Shown: in pieces, positions 1 to 8,049 of the stretch
How positions within the stretch are numbered: the stretch's first letter is position 1
Layout: each line of letters begins with the position of its first letter
NCBI GenBank assembly: GCA_020058315.1
Contig: JAGVEK010000124.1
Span: forward strand, 1 to 21,118
Origin: Candidatus Zixiibacteriota bacterium
GTDB lineage: Bacteria > Zixibacteria > MSB-5A5 > WJJR01
Length of the DNA: 21,118 bases
Direction: 5' to 3'
Made by a program: the position numbers and the translations under genes
The notes under the pieces: model-generated
What the model was told of the DNA's origin: nothing
Database searches by the model: none
What the model saw: only the letters and a program-made list of their open reading frames with translations

Positions 1-479
1 GCCGGCCGGGCTCGGAGTAACGCCGCCAGCACCTCCGAACAGCGCGGGTGAGTGTGACTCGTTGTGACCCACGTCATTGCGCAGCGTTTAACCTCCTCGC
101 TGCGAGGCGCAGCTTTGAGAAGAGCTTGAAGAACGGCGCTCTCATAGGGATGCCTTGCATTTCTTGCCAACCAACTACCGACAGCCCTCGAAACGCTGTC
201 GTCACATGCAAACCGCTTAATAAATGTCGGGAGGAATATCGCTGACTCCGGATTAGCGGCGTTGTGCTCAAGCCACTCAAGTAGCAGAGCCTTGACGCGC
301 TTTGGTTCTCTGGTTCTCGCAACCAGCGCGTGTAAACTTGAGCCGATCTGATCACAATCGGCGGAGCGCGCAAGAAAGTTCCTGGCCTTCTCCTCGCAAG
401 TGGCTCGCTGGCGTGGCGTGCATCGCTCCAGTCCAAGCAGAATCCAACCGGCCGTTGATCCATGTAATGTGCCGGCTTG
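1..479 (-). repeat. 34-residue (102-bp) protein repeats in the NTPase C-terminus
   Basis: Within the minus-strand NTPase frame the units begin at codons whose first base is 479 (weak unit), 377 (FLARS), 275 (WLEHN), 173 (WLARN) and 71 (WVTTS). Each is exactly 102 bp from the next. The later units share an aromatic-Leu start, a HP or NP turn near position 8-9 and an Ala/Leu-rich second helix. Only the protein pattern repeats; the DNA is diverged. They resemble TPR-like helical hairpins and continue beyond the window edge. Confidence 0.7.
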
Positions 480-3400
480 CATATCCGACGCCAACGCTGA
501 TAGCGCCACCTCAACAGGATCCGGCGTAAGCACCACTGCGGGGTCAGTCAGCTGACACTGGAGCCAACGTGCGTATGAGGGAGCGCCTAACCGCTCGGAT
601 CCGGCTTGGGTGTGAAGTGTGTATAGCCGGCGAAGTAGGCGCGCACGGTCGACCAGCGGCGATGCTGGACCATACCCGCGCAGCGATACCGGGAGAGCTG
701 CTCCGGTTACGCGTGCAAGCAGTCGAGCGGCGGCGGAAGGGTTTATTCGTTCAAGAATATCTAGTACCGTCGCAAGCTCTTCGGCCCAGGCTTCGGCGAC
801 ATTTTCAGGAGGCTCAACCCATTCGCAAAAAAGAGACCTGGCGAGGCCTGCATGCGCAATACGCACGCCTTCAAATCCGCCGCTTTCCTTAGAGTTCGTC
901 TGAATGAAATGCAACTGATCCTCGCGACAAAGACGTTCGAAACCGTAGCGGCTGCCCCTTGTTGCGACCAGTTCCAGAGGTGCGTCCATCTGAAGCGCGT
1001 TGACGGCAATGACTGTTTTCGCTACGTCGAACAGTTGGAGTCTGCGCAACCGCTCGGCAAAGCGCCGCGCGAAACTGGCCAACGTCTTTCCTTGAGTAAG
1101 GCCGAACATGAACTCCACCAGGAGTGGCGGGAAAGAAGAATCGATTTCGGGAGTTGTCAGGACTCGGCAAGTTCTTTGCTCGAGCCACGATGCAAGCACC
1201 GAGCCCTCCTCGGCGCTCAACATTGGAACCCTGTGTTCCGACGCTATAAAGACGCCAGCACTGCGCCTCTGGAATATCTCAAGCTCTTCGGACGGCCCAC
1301 TTGTTACAATGGCAATCGGTGGTGTGCGAAACGAGCAGGCTCGCCGAGCGGACTCGTCCCATTCATCGAAGTCAATAGCCGGCGAGTACAAGTCATCAAT
1401 TACAGCCAATATGCGGACTTCGCTTATCTCCTGTACGTGCGGAGAAGTCGGCGTTTGTTGGAGTAGCGCTAAAAGCTCTCTATGGGTACGAATAAACACC
1501 ACTGGCATTGTTGGATCAGTGAGGAGTAATTCCGCGGCGAGCTGGAGAAGTAGTACCGACTTGCCGTCGCCGGAGCGGCCGCCAATCCAAAAAACGGGAA
1601 CGTCGTGCCGCTGGGTGGAATCTCTTGCAGGCAATGATCTACGCCACATGGAGAATGCACTCCACAGGTCGGTGAACACGGCGCCACGAGAGGCAACAGC
1701 ACCACGCCGCAGGTGTTCGAATTTTGCCGGCTGCCCTAAGAGAATTTCTTTTTCGACCGAAGCCATTTGATCAGGAGTCACGTCCTCGATCGACATCAGG
1801 TGGCCGATGGCCTCCCCTTCAGAGTGTCGCGGGGCGTCATGGAAGAGCTGAGCGAGTTCATCGAAGGCCTTTCCCGCTACCCATTCGGTCCCATAGTGCG
1901 TAAGTAGACGCTGGCGGCATCTTTCGACAAACGCCTCAGGTCGACTTAGGCCGAGTGCCCACAAGGCAGCGTGTAATCGGTCGACCGGGTCAAGGAATGG
2001 GCCATCGGCCAGCCGTGGCTGAAGAAGTTCCAAAGTCGTCTTCCAAAGGCATGGATCGTTGCCGGAGGGGGCGGCCGTGAGGACGGCTTTGTCCATGATC
2101 TTGCCCGTCAACTCGTTCGAGAGCCAGGACTGGAAACGAAGATGTGGAATCAGATGTGGTGCTCGGGTCGAGCAGAGCTGGACAAGCCTGTAGGCATCGT
2201 GGAGCAGGCTGGAAAATGATTCCTCTGTTTGCACATGGTAGGCAAAAGCGACCGTAAGTTTGTTATGCTGCGGATCCAGCAAGCGCGCCAGACCCAACGT
2301 GTCGGCGCATCGCTCGGGTCGAGTTTCGCCCCGCGCCAAACGATTCCAAAATCGTTGGAGCATCGAAGGTGCCTCGAGAGGAAAACCCAGAATTCCCCAC
2401 TGATTCGGCCTGTGATACTCACCTACAAGTAGCCGCCATCGTTCGAGCAATCGAAGAAAGTCGTGGCCAAGTTGTTGCTCATCGCTGGTTGCAGGTGTCT
2501 TGCCCTTGACATCGAAGCCCTGGGGTAAGGCGACGGTGTGATTGGGGAGCTTCTTTGTCACGCGGCGAAAGAGATCCTGGAGTTTCTCGCGGGTGGCAAA
2601 TTCATGTAGCTTTTGAAGGAGGGGCTCCTCGTAGTCTTTCCATCCGGTCAACGCGGAACCGTCGACCGCGCATTCAATCTTCGTGGCGCGGCGGGCATTA
2701 GGAGCGCGCCGCATCGCCCGACACAGCGAGCCGAAGAGCGTCGGAAGCGGCTTGACTGGATAACCAAAGTTGTGCAACGTAGCAAGAATCGCATCCCGCC
2801 GAACACGCCGCAGGTCCTCCACCGCGACTCCGATTGCCTCGGGAAACACACGCTCCTGCGCTTCAATCGACAGATCGTCGTCGACGAGTTCCTCGAGAAG
2901 CCCATCGCATATCCGGACGTCAATCTGAGACGCGGGATCATCGATATCTAAATCTCTCGAAATCTTGGCACAAAGGGTTAAGTAGTCCGTTGCACGACGG
3001 GCGAAGCCAGCAAGGCGTTCGCCAGGGCTTTCTGCCACTACAAGCTGGCGGTTAAGATAATCAACGGCGTCTGTCATCCTGTTCAGATCGAACCACCAAC
3101 GCTCAAAAGCCGTGTCGACTTGATCGTTGCGTATGCCACCCAATCCGCTTGCGGCAAGGAGCGTCACCTTCATTAAGGCGCCGATCACGACGTCTCTCTG
3201 ATCTTCGATCGTCGTTGCGATCCAATGCAAATCCGTTGAATTAGAAAGCGGAGCGGATATCAGCGCGGCGTGCAATACGGTCGCGGCAACGTCGCTTGCC
3301 TTCACACCTGGCGCTTTTGCGAGCAACCTTAGGTCCTGCCATGAGGCTTGCGCATCGGTTTCGAACTTGGCCCGCAGGTGATGAAGCGAACGTGTGGCTC

Positions 3401-3761
3401 GGACGACGCTGCCATCCAATTCTACGCCCTGAAATACGCTAAGCGTCACGGGACCATCCGGTGCGTCGCGCTGTTCAATCTCGCCGAATTCGCGCCCGCC
3501 GACATCCCGCCAAACCTGACGCGCCTTGGAAACGATCTGGCCAAACAGAGTTCCGTACAATTTCGCCCCCCCATCGAGTTCCTGCCGCCCGAGAGGCCAG
3601 TCCCTTGTGAGCACAAACGTGTCGAGGGTATCGAGCGAATCGCCCACCAATAGACGCCCGAGAAGGTGAGCATGCTGGCCGGAACCCTGGACTTCTTTAT
3701 TCGTTGGCCCGATCCATACCCGGCCATCGAAATCGACTTTGACTGTACGAGTCACGGTCAT
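1..3761 (-). CDS. Large STAND-like P-loop NTPase with C-terminal 34-residue repeats, partial
   Basis: I read the frame codon by codon from ATG 3761 to the left edge: 1253 codons and no stop, so the 3' end lies outside the window. An in-frame stop at 3771-3773 makes ATG 3761 the only good start, although no clear Shine-Dalgarno precedes it. Residues 1 to about 700 are mostly helical and match nothing I recognise. A Walker A motif, GRSGDGKS (728-735, Lys734), follows a hydrophobic strand, and a Walker B-like strand, RILAVIDD (Asp789/Asp790), lies about 55 residues later. The C-terminus carries helical repeats with an exact 34-residue period (aromatic residues at 1129, 1163, 1197, 1231). N-terminal domain, NTPase and helical superstructure is the layout of STAND NTPases, which often act as nucleotide-switched sensors in defence or signalling. 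Family assignment is inference; the P-loop and repeats are seen. It is divergent from the 3996 gene pair. Confidence 0.85.
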   Translation of the reverse strand, partial: MTVTRTVKVDFDGRVWIGPTNKEVQGSGQHAHLLGRLLVGDSLDTLDTFVLTRDWPLGRQELDGGAKLYGTLFGQIVSKARQVWRDVGGREFGEIEQRDAPDGPVTLSVFQGVELDGSVVRATRSLHHLRAKFETDAQASWQDLRLLAKAPGVKASDVAATVLHAALISAPLSNSTDLHWIATTIEDQRDVVIGALMKVTLLAASGLGGIRNDQVDTAFERWWFDLNRMTDAVDYLNRQLVVAESPGERLAGFARRATDYLTLCAKISRDLDIDDPASQIDVRICDGLLEELVDDDLSIEAQERVFPEAIGVAVEDLRRVRRDAILATLHNFGYPVKPLPTLFGSLCRAMRRAPNARRATKIECAVDGSALTGWKDYEEPLLQKLHEFATREKLQDLFRRVTKKLPNHTVALPQGFDVKGKTPATSDEQQLGHDFLRLLERWRLLVGEYHRPNQWGILGFPLEAPSMLQRFWNRLARGETRPERCADTLGLARLLDPQHNKLTVAFAYHVQTEESFSSLLHDAYRLVQLCSTRAPHLIPHLRFQSWLSNELTGKIMDKAVLTAAPSGNDPCLWKTTLELLQPRLADGPFLDPVDRLHAALWALGLSRPEAFVERCRQRLLTHYGTEWVAGKAFDELAQLFHDAPRHSEGEAIGHLMSIEDVTPDQMASVEKEILLGQPAKFEHLRRGAVASRGAVFTDLWSAFSMWRRSLPARDSTQRHDVPVFWIGGRSGDGKSVLLLQLAAELLLTDPTMPVVFIRTHRELLALLQQTPTSPHVQEISEVRILAVIDDLYSPAIDFDEWDESARRACSFRTPPIAIVTSGPSEELEIFQRRSAGVFIASEHRVPMLSAEEGSVLASWLEQRTCRVLTTPEIDSSFPPLLVEFMFGLTQGKTLASFARRFAERLRRLQLFDVAKTVIAVNALQMDAPLELVATRGSRYGFERLCREDQLHFIQTNSKESGGFEGVRIAHAGLARSLFCEWVEPPENVAEAWAEELATVLDILERINPSAAARLLARVTGAALPVSLRGYGPASPLVDRARLLRRLYTLHTQAGSERLGAPSYARWLQCQLTDPAVVLTPDPVEVALSALASDMQAGTLHGSTAGWILLGLERCTPRQRATCEEKARNFLARSADCDQIGSSLHALVARTREPKRVKALLLEWLEHNAANPESAIFLPTFIKRFACDDSVSRAVGSWLARNARHPYESAVLQALLKAAPRSEEVKRCAMTWVTTSHTHPRCSEVLAALLRARP

Positions 3762-3925
3762 AGCGGTTGTTCAGCAACCACCCGGTCGGAAACACCCACT
3801 GACTGATTCGAGAGAGTCCAGATTTCTCGGATTTCTGGAAAGTTTCTGCCCTGTTGGTTGAGGCGACCCTGACCGCGCGATGACGCGGAAGCCGTCGGCA
3901 CGCTGACAGCTGGGTCGAGACTTGA

Positions 3926-3937
3926 AACGACGTCGTT
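3926..3937. promoter_or_regulatory. Perfect 12-bp palindrome, possible operator
   Basis: AACGACGTCGTT reads identically on both strands and lies about 58 bp upstream of the ATG at 3996. It shares the half-site ACGAC/GTCGT with the interrupted inverted repeat in the 8616-8862 control region. Its role as an operator is inferred from position and symmetry only. Confidence 0.4.
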
Positions 3938-3947
3938 CGTTCATCAG

Positions 3948-3959
3948 CCCTGGCCAGGG
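3948..3959. promoter_or_regulatory. Perfect 12-bp palindrome, possible operator
   Basis: CCCTGGCCAGGG is a perfect dyad ending 36 bp before the ATG at 3996, about where a promoter or leader would be. It is centred 22 bp from the preceding palindrome, roughly two helical turns, so both could be contacted from one DNA face. Function is inference. Confidence 0.35.
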
Positions 3960-3995
3960 GTAACAGTAAGCGACGTAGCACAAGGAGATCATCAG

Positions 3996-4511
3996 ATGTC
4001 TATTCTAACAGAAACCATCGCCCCTCCCAAACCCCCTCGTGTGGGCCGAACACAGGGCGTTGGCCAGCCCGAGGAACCCTTCCGCTTCGACGAAATCGTC
4101 CAGGCTACGTACCCGGATTTCGTGGCCACGCAAATTGCGGACGACGTAGCCGACGGCTTCGTACCCTTGCAGGCGTACGTGATTCGAGCCACGTTTTCGA
4201 TCGACCGTGAACGGGCTCTGGCCAGGATGGTTGTTGGTTTTCACGTTCCCGAGGGCCGCACTATGGAGTTTCAGCGGCTCGAGCGCAACCTCAACCAGCA
4301 ACCCATTCTGCCACGGGTCTGGCTCAGCGTCGAGGACCAGAAGGGCTTCGTAGGCGCCGTTTCGGCATACGGCGGGGATCCAAAGAACGTGGCCAAGGCC
4401 ACCGCCTCTTCCGTGCGGCGAGCGCTCCACGATCGCGATATTGAATCGTTCCTGCGCTCGGAGGCAGATGAAGACGACAACGACCGAGGTACGGATGGAG
4501 GTGCGTTGTGA
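3996..4511 (+). CDS. Hypothetical protein, first gene of a two-gene operon
   Basis: The gene encodes 171 residues. The ATG is preceded by AAGGAG with 8-base spacing, which fixes the start. The N-terminus is Pro/Gly-rich (about 1-30) and probably disordered. The middle (about 30-145) alternates strands and helices without membrane segments or cysteine clusters, and the tail (from about 155) is strongly acidic (EADEDDNDR). I recognise no family. Its TGA overlaps the GTG start of the next gene (GTGA), so the two are translationally coupled and probably act together. It is probably cytoplasmic. Nothing in the sequence shows an enzymatic motif, so a binding or structural partner role for the neighbouring protein is the most that can be inferred. 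Confidence 0.8.
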   Translation: MSILTETIAPPKPPRVGRTQGVGQPEEPFRFDEIVQATYPDFVATQIADDVADGFVPLQAYVIRATFSIDRERALARMVVGFHVPEGRTMEFQRLERNLNQQPILPRVWLSVEDQKGFVGAVSAYGGDPKNVAKATASSVRRALHDRDIESFLRSEADEDDNDRGTDGGAL

Positions 4512-5179
4512 ACAAGCAGCGAATCAAGTCAATTGACGATACGCCGCTCGAGCGCATGATCTCAGGCGCAAGGCCTGTAGTGCATTCGGCCAAGCACGAA
4601 GTAGTCGCACATCGTCCGTTGGAGCAAGTCACTCCGGAACGGACCGTTACGATCCAATACGTCCGTCCGGAACTTGCGTCCTTTCTGAACGGCCGCATTG
4701 GGTGGCGGCCCTTCGAGGAAACCCGTGAGCTCTTTCATCGTTCCGTGTATGCCTGGCTCCTACCCATGGACTTCTACCGCTGGGGCATCGGCGGCCACAC
4801 CGGTGGCGAAACCGTCTGCGGGATCGCGCGGCGAGCGAGCCGGCGATTCGGTCTGATTCTACACACGCGGGGCACGCGGAGGCTAACGATAAGAGCCCTC
4901 GAACAGATCGAACATTCCGGTCCTATAGACAAGAACCTGTTTCATGCTCGCGCGGCGCGCTTCAGCAAGCTCTTCGGCGACATGCCAGCGGAGCTGCGCC
5001 CGTTCTTCTTTTACGAATTCGAAGACCCTGAAGGACGGTGTGAACCGGCCTATCAGATGCACTCGGGCCGGGAGTACGTCGTGGTCGTGGGTCCGACAGA
5101 TGGGGCACCGTTGGATGCGGTCGACTGGGAGTACTTCCTGACGCCGCCCAGTGCACCTGGCCAGCCGCGCCAACAATGA
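4508..5179 (+). CDS. Hypothetical protein, second gene of the operon
   Basis: The gene encodes 223 residues from a GTG start, with a GGAGG Shine-Dalgarno about 6 bases upstream inside the end of the preceding gene. It is soluble, with no membrane span or signal peptide. The centre is rich in aromatic and charged residues, including a WGIGGHTGGE loop near residues 92-101 followed by an Arg-rich helix. The end contains a strand pair with YVVVVGPTDG and an acidic/aromatic DWEYF segment. I do not recognise the family. Coupling by a 4-bp overlap to the 171-residue protein suggests a two-protein unit. It is convergent with the FtsK-like operon, the hairpin at 5215-5244 lying between them. Confidence 0.8.
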   Translation: MNKQRIKSIDDTPLERMISGARPVVHSAKHEVVAHRPLEQVTPERTVTIQYVRPELASFLNGRIGWRPFEETRELFHRSVYAWLLPMDFYRWGIGGHTGGETVCGIARRASRRFGLILHTRGTRRLTIRALEQIEHSGPIDKNLFHARAARFSKLFGDMPAELRPFFFYEFEDPEGRCEPAYQMHSGREYVVVVGPTDGAPLDAVDWEYFLTPPSAPGQPRQQ

Positions 5180-5214
5180 AGCCTGTTGATTGTGGAGAAT
5201 GACGTATCGCCGGA

Positions 5215-5244
5215 AGGGGGTCAGGCCTCGCTGCCTGACCCCCT
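5215..5244. terminator. Perfect 12-bp hairpin between convergent operons; terminator or REP-like palindrome
   Basis: AGGGGGTCAGGC (5215-5226) pairs perfectly with GCCTGACCCCCT (5233-5244) around a 6-base loop. It lies 35 bp after the plus-strand stop at 5179 and 5 bp after the minus-strand stop at 5250, a natural place for a bidirectional terminator. Neither side has a real run of T residues, so it is not a textbook intrinsic terminator. The GGGGTCAGG-type stem also resembles dispersed REP-like palindromes associated with RAYT transposases; that reading is inference. Confidence 0.6.
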
Positions 5245-5249
5245 CCTGC

Positions 5250-5495
5250 TCAATCATCGTAGTCGTCGTCTGCGTAACCCACCCCGCCACGACTTTCATC
5301 ATCTCCCCGCGCCGTCCTCGCAATCCCCCACAGCGCAATCACGATAATGACCACCGCCGCTACATCGTACCGGCTAGGGTCATGCCCGCCTACGAGGGGT
5401 AGACTTTCAAGGATCGAAAAACGCTGCCCCTGTCTCACCCAGTTGACGATCGCGGCGAGCAATAGAGTAACAAGAACGATCTTGAAGAGTCTCAT
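5250..5495 (-). CDS. Small two-TM membrane protein with acidic tail
   Basis: The gene encodes 81 residues. ATG 5495 overlaps the TGA of the ATPase gene (ATGA) and has AAGGAG 8 bases upstream. An in-frame TTG at 5501 sits too close to that Shine-Dalgarno to be used. Hydrophobic segments at about residues 4-18 and 45-61 are separated by a short loop, and residues 64-81 are strongly acidic (DDE, then DDDYDD). It is last in the five-gene operon. The other mini membrane protein and the FtsK/HerA-like ATPase suggest these small proteins tether or form a membrane port for the motor; this is inferred from context. No family is recognised. Confidence 0.75.
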   Translation of the reverse strand: MRLFKIVLVTLLLAAIVNWVRQGQRFSILESLPLVGGHDPSRYDVAAVVIIVIALWGIARTARGDDESRGGVGYADDDYDD

Positions 5496-7591
5496 GGCCA
5501 AAGCTCCTTCATGTAAACGAGTGCTACTTCGTAGGCGATCTTTTCGAGAACTGGCGCCAGGCTGGGCGCCGACTCGACGCGTCTGCGAAGATCATCAAGG
5601 TCCTTCTTCTGCGGTGCCACAACGGTGACACGTGCGATCGGCTCAGACGAATGCAGCAGTGCTGCCTCTAAATGAGCAACGAGATTTTCCGAGCAATCCA
5701 CTACGACTTCGAAGACCTCCCATCGCCCGTCCACGAGCCAGGCGGCATCAGCCGGGTGGTTTGTTCCGGGTATAAGCCATTCGACTACCGAGCGAGAGTA
5801 TTTGCGACGTTCTCCTACCATGCGGATCCAGGCTGAATAATGCATATGCGCGATTCCTCCCCGACCGCCGATTTCGATCGGCGGCTTGCCCAATAAAGCC
5901 CATGCTTCCGCCGTGAGCATCTTCAACAATAGGTTACGGCTCCCGGGGCGCACCTGCTTGAAGTCCGCGAGCTTTCGATCTTCAATTTCCTTTCGGATGG
6001 CGATCTGCGCCTGTGGCGTCGGAACTTGACCCAACTCAAACAAGCGTTGGACCGGCCAATATGGATGAGTGGATGCCTGGATGAGCAGATTCCGTGCCTC
6101 GGCGCTCAAGCCCTGCATTTCTGCGGCTGTACGCTGCGCCTCGTCCTGGCGGTGTTGTCTCGTCGTTCCGCGCAGCGCCTCGAGGATGCCGGGCAGGTCT
6201 TCCAATCGCTTCGCCGGCACGTGCGGGTTGGCGTCAAAGACAGGCACGACGTCCCTGTCCGGCGGGACGTAGTGAATCTGCACGTGCATGGCATGCGGCC
6301 AGCGTGGTGAGCGGAAGAGACACTGGCCAGGCGTTAGGTGCTGGAGCATCGCGGCGCCGCCTGGAGGAAGCAAAAGCGTCTGCGCAGCCATGTCGACGCA
6401 TTTGGCGTCGCTGAGCGCGAAAATCAGTTTGTATCGTGCAGCATTCAAGACGTGCCGGCTGACCGGATTCAGCGCGCCTACGGCCACGAAAATTCCGACG
6501 CCGAACTTTCTTAACTGGCGCATGCCTTTGCTGATCGGATAAAGAGACGGCTCGAAGAATCGCTCGTTCGCCCAGGATACGTCTTCGTCCGCTTCGTCGA
6601 TAAGGAGCAAGACGTTCGCGCTATCGCGTTGCTGGCCGCGCATACTTCGGCCCAGCAGCAGTTCCAGCACGAAAATGTCCGGAACGAAGTGACTGATCCA
6701 GGCAGGGGACATTTGCGGCATGGAGATTACGGCGCTCTTTCCCTGCGCGATGACGTCTTCCTCGAGATCGAGGCCGTAGCAGCTCTCAAACAGTTTTCCG
6801 GTTCCATGGGTGACGTCCATGAGCCACGTCGTCAACGAGTCGACGTAGGGATCCTTGTCTGCGAAGGAACGCTTGGGAAGCCGTCGCAGCACCTCCAGCA
6901 TAAGACGAAAAGGCGGAAAGACCGGCTTTGCGGCACCGGCCGGGTTCATTGCCGCAACAAGTCCGCGCATGAGATTGGCCAGTGGGATCCGCGCCGCCTT
7001 GAGTCCCGCCCTAGCGCAGAAGGTCTCTGCATAGTGATTGATCCAATGGTCGGGCGATACTCCAATTGGGGTTTTGGCGCTGAGGCGGAGGGTACTATGG
7101 GCATCGAAGTGCAGACAGTCGTCTCCAAGAAGCAGTTTGGGATTCAGGCAGTCCGGGGCGCGATCCAGCATGATGATGCTGACGGGGTCATTCGGATGAC
7201 TGCGATTACGTTCAGCAGCCGCCACCATCAATCGACGGAGGGTGACGGACTTCCCGCCTTCCGTCGTACCTGCCAGCACTCCATGAACGGCCCCGCGCAG
7301 AGAGATGCCGATTGGGACCTCGGGGCGGTCGACCAGATGACCGAGGATTAGATCCGGCGGGTCCTCTCCTTCCGGGTAGAGTTCCTCGTATGTCGGTGGG
7401 GGCGCCAGAAAATTAGGCCGCTGCCGCCGCTCCTCGGCGTAAGCCTGACACTGATACAGGCACATCTCCGCGAGACCTTCGTCCATCTCGCCGAGCTCGA
7501 TGAGACTCAGCCACCAGCGAACCTCGTCGATGTTGTCAAGGCCATACTGGCGGATGAGAGCTAGGAGCTTGGCAATGTTGCCGCTGTGCAT
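5492..7591 (-). CDS. FtsK/HerA-like ATPase with possible PD-(D/E)XK-like C-terminal domain
   Basis: The preferred start is ATG 7591, two bases after the preceding stop, giving 699 residues. The frame is open another 21 codons upstream, but into the preceding gene. Walker A is GTTEGGKS (108-115, Lys114) and Walker B is VLLLIDEAD (Asp332/Glu333). With the segment MPQMSPAWISH between them, this fits the FtsK/HerA/VirD4 group of DNA-pumping ATPases, hexameric motors that move DNA or ssDNA. The last 150 residues contain a GGRGGxxH motif and then DAAWLVDG...FEVVVD, recalling PD-(D/E)XK-like tails on mobile-element HerA/VirD4 ATPases. The usual E-x-K lysine appears to be Val, so nuclease activity is doubtful. 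It has no membrane span of its own; two mini membrane proteins are in the operon. ATPase assignment is firm; DNA transfer versus defence role is open. Confidence 0.85.
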   Translation of the reverse strand: MHSGNIAKLLALIRQYGLDNIDEVRWWLSLIELGEMDEGLAEMCLYQCQAYAEERRQRPNFLAPPPTYEELYPEGEDPPDLILGHLVDRPEVPIGISLRGAVHGVLAGTTEGGKSVTLRRLMVAAAERNRSHPNDPVSIIMLDRAPDCLNPKLLLGDDCLHFDAHSTLRLSAKTPIGVSPDHWINHYAETFCARAGLKAARIPLANLMRGLVAAMNPAGAAKPVFPPFRLMLEVLRRLPKRSFADKDPYVDSLTTWLMDVTHGTGKLFESCYGLDLEEDVIAQGKSAVISMPQMSPAWISHFVPDIFVLELLLGRSMRGQQRDSANVLLLIDEADEDVSWANERFFEPSLYPISKGMRQLRKFGVGIFVAVGALNPVSRHVLNAARYKLIFALSDAKCVDMAAQTLLLPPGGAAMLQHLTPGQCLFRSPRWPHAMHVQIHYVPPDRDVVPVFDANPHVPAKRLEDLPGILEALRGTTRQHRQDEAQRTAAEMQGLSAEARNLLIQASTHPYWPVQRLFELGQVPTPQAQIAIRKEIEDRKLADFKQVRPGSRNLLLKMLTAEAWALLGKPPIEIGGRGGIAHMHYSAWIRMVGERRKYSRSVVEWLIPGTNHPADAAWLVDGRWEVFEVVVDCSENLVAHLEAALLHSSEPIARVTVVAPQKKDLDDLRRRVESAPSLAPVLEKIAYEVALVYMKELWP

Positions 7592-7593
7592 GG

Positions 7594-8037
7594 CTATTCC
7601 ACTTTGAAGAACACAGAGCGAAGAAACCGCCGCACCCGAGCCCGCCGAAAACAAGTTTCACATCGCGCCCCGCCGTCGCGGTAGCGCACCTGATGCCGCG
7701 GGCACAGGAAGTCGCCGCAATCTCGGCAATGGGATCCCGCTTCGGTGCTGCAAAGGCCGTGAGTGGGAACATGATGGCTGAGAAGCGAAGTTCGCGGCGC
7801 CCGGCAGCGTTCGCAGACGCTGATGAGCATGACCGGGTTCTGGCCCATGCTCATCGCCGGGTTGTAGATGGTGCCGCAAACCAGCTGGATGTTGTCGTTG
7901 AGCCTTTGCCGAGAGGTCTCATTGTTAGGGCCGCGGATAAGGACGTCGGTCATGCTCAACGACAAGATGACGTTCCCGTAGCGGTCCCGGATGATCGAGC
8001 GAACCTCTCGACTCATCGATCCTTGTGGCTGAGGCAT
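7594..8037 (-). CDS. Zinc-cluster protein of unknown function
   Basis: The gene encodes 147 residues. The ATG has AGGAGG 8 bases upstream. Residues 1-70 form a beta-containing domain (GNVILSLSMTDVLIRG). From residue 75 there is a dense Cys/His array: C75, C78, H88/H89, H93, C96, C104, C107, C112, H115, C126 and C129, enough for two or three zinc sites, with a RING/B-box or zinc-ribbon-like look. A basic Arg-rich helix follows (131-140). It is third in the operon, 2 bp before the FtsK/HerA-like ATPase, and the stop is TAG at 7594-7596. DNA or protein recognition for the motor is a reasonable inference. I cannot place it in a named family. Confidence 0.8.
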   Translation of the reverse strand: MPQPQGSMSREVRSIIRDRYGNVILSLSMTDVLIRGPNNETSRQRLNDNIQLVCGTIYNPAMSMGQNPVMLISVCERCRAPRTSLLSHHVPTHGLCSTEAGSHCRDCGDFLCPRHQVRYRDGGARCETCFRRARVRRFLRSVFFKVE

Positions 8038-8049
8038 CTGTTTGCCCTC

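Larger units (their letters stand above)
3762..3995. promoter_or_regulatory. Divergent intergenic control region
   Basis: These 234 bases separate the NTPase gene (leftward) from the two-gene operon at 3996 (rightward), so promoters for both must lie here or nearby. It holds a small dyad next to the NTPase start (GGTTG at 3765-3769 with CAACC at 3775-3779), a 7-bp direct repeat GATTTCT (3821-3827 and 3830-3836, a 9-bp step), and two perfect palindromes listed separately. I see no convincing sigma-70 hexamer pair. The repeats suggest regulator binding, which is inference. Confidence 0.5.

Noticed and set aside
852..1770. Plus-strand frames of 204 and 220 codons
   Set aside because: They are antisense to the continuous NTPase frame, which contains Walker motifs and spans the whole region.
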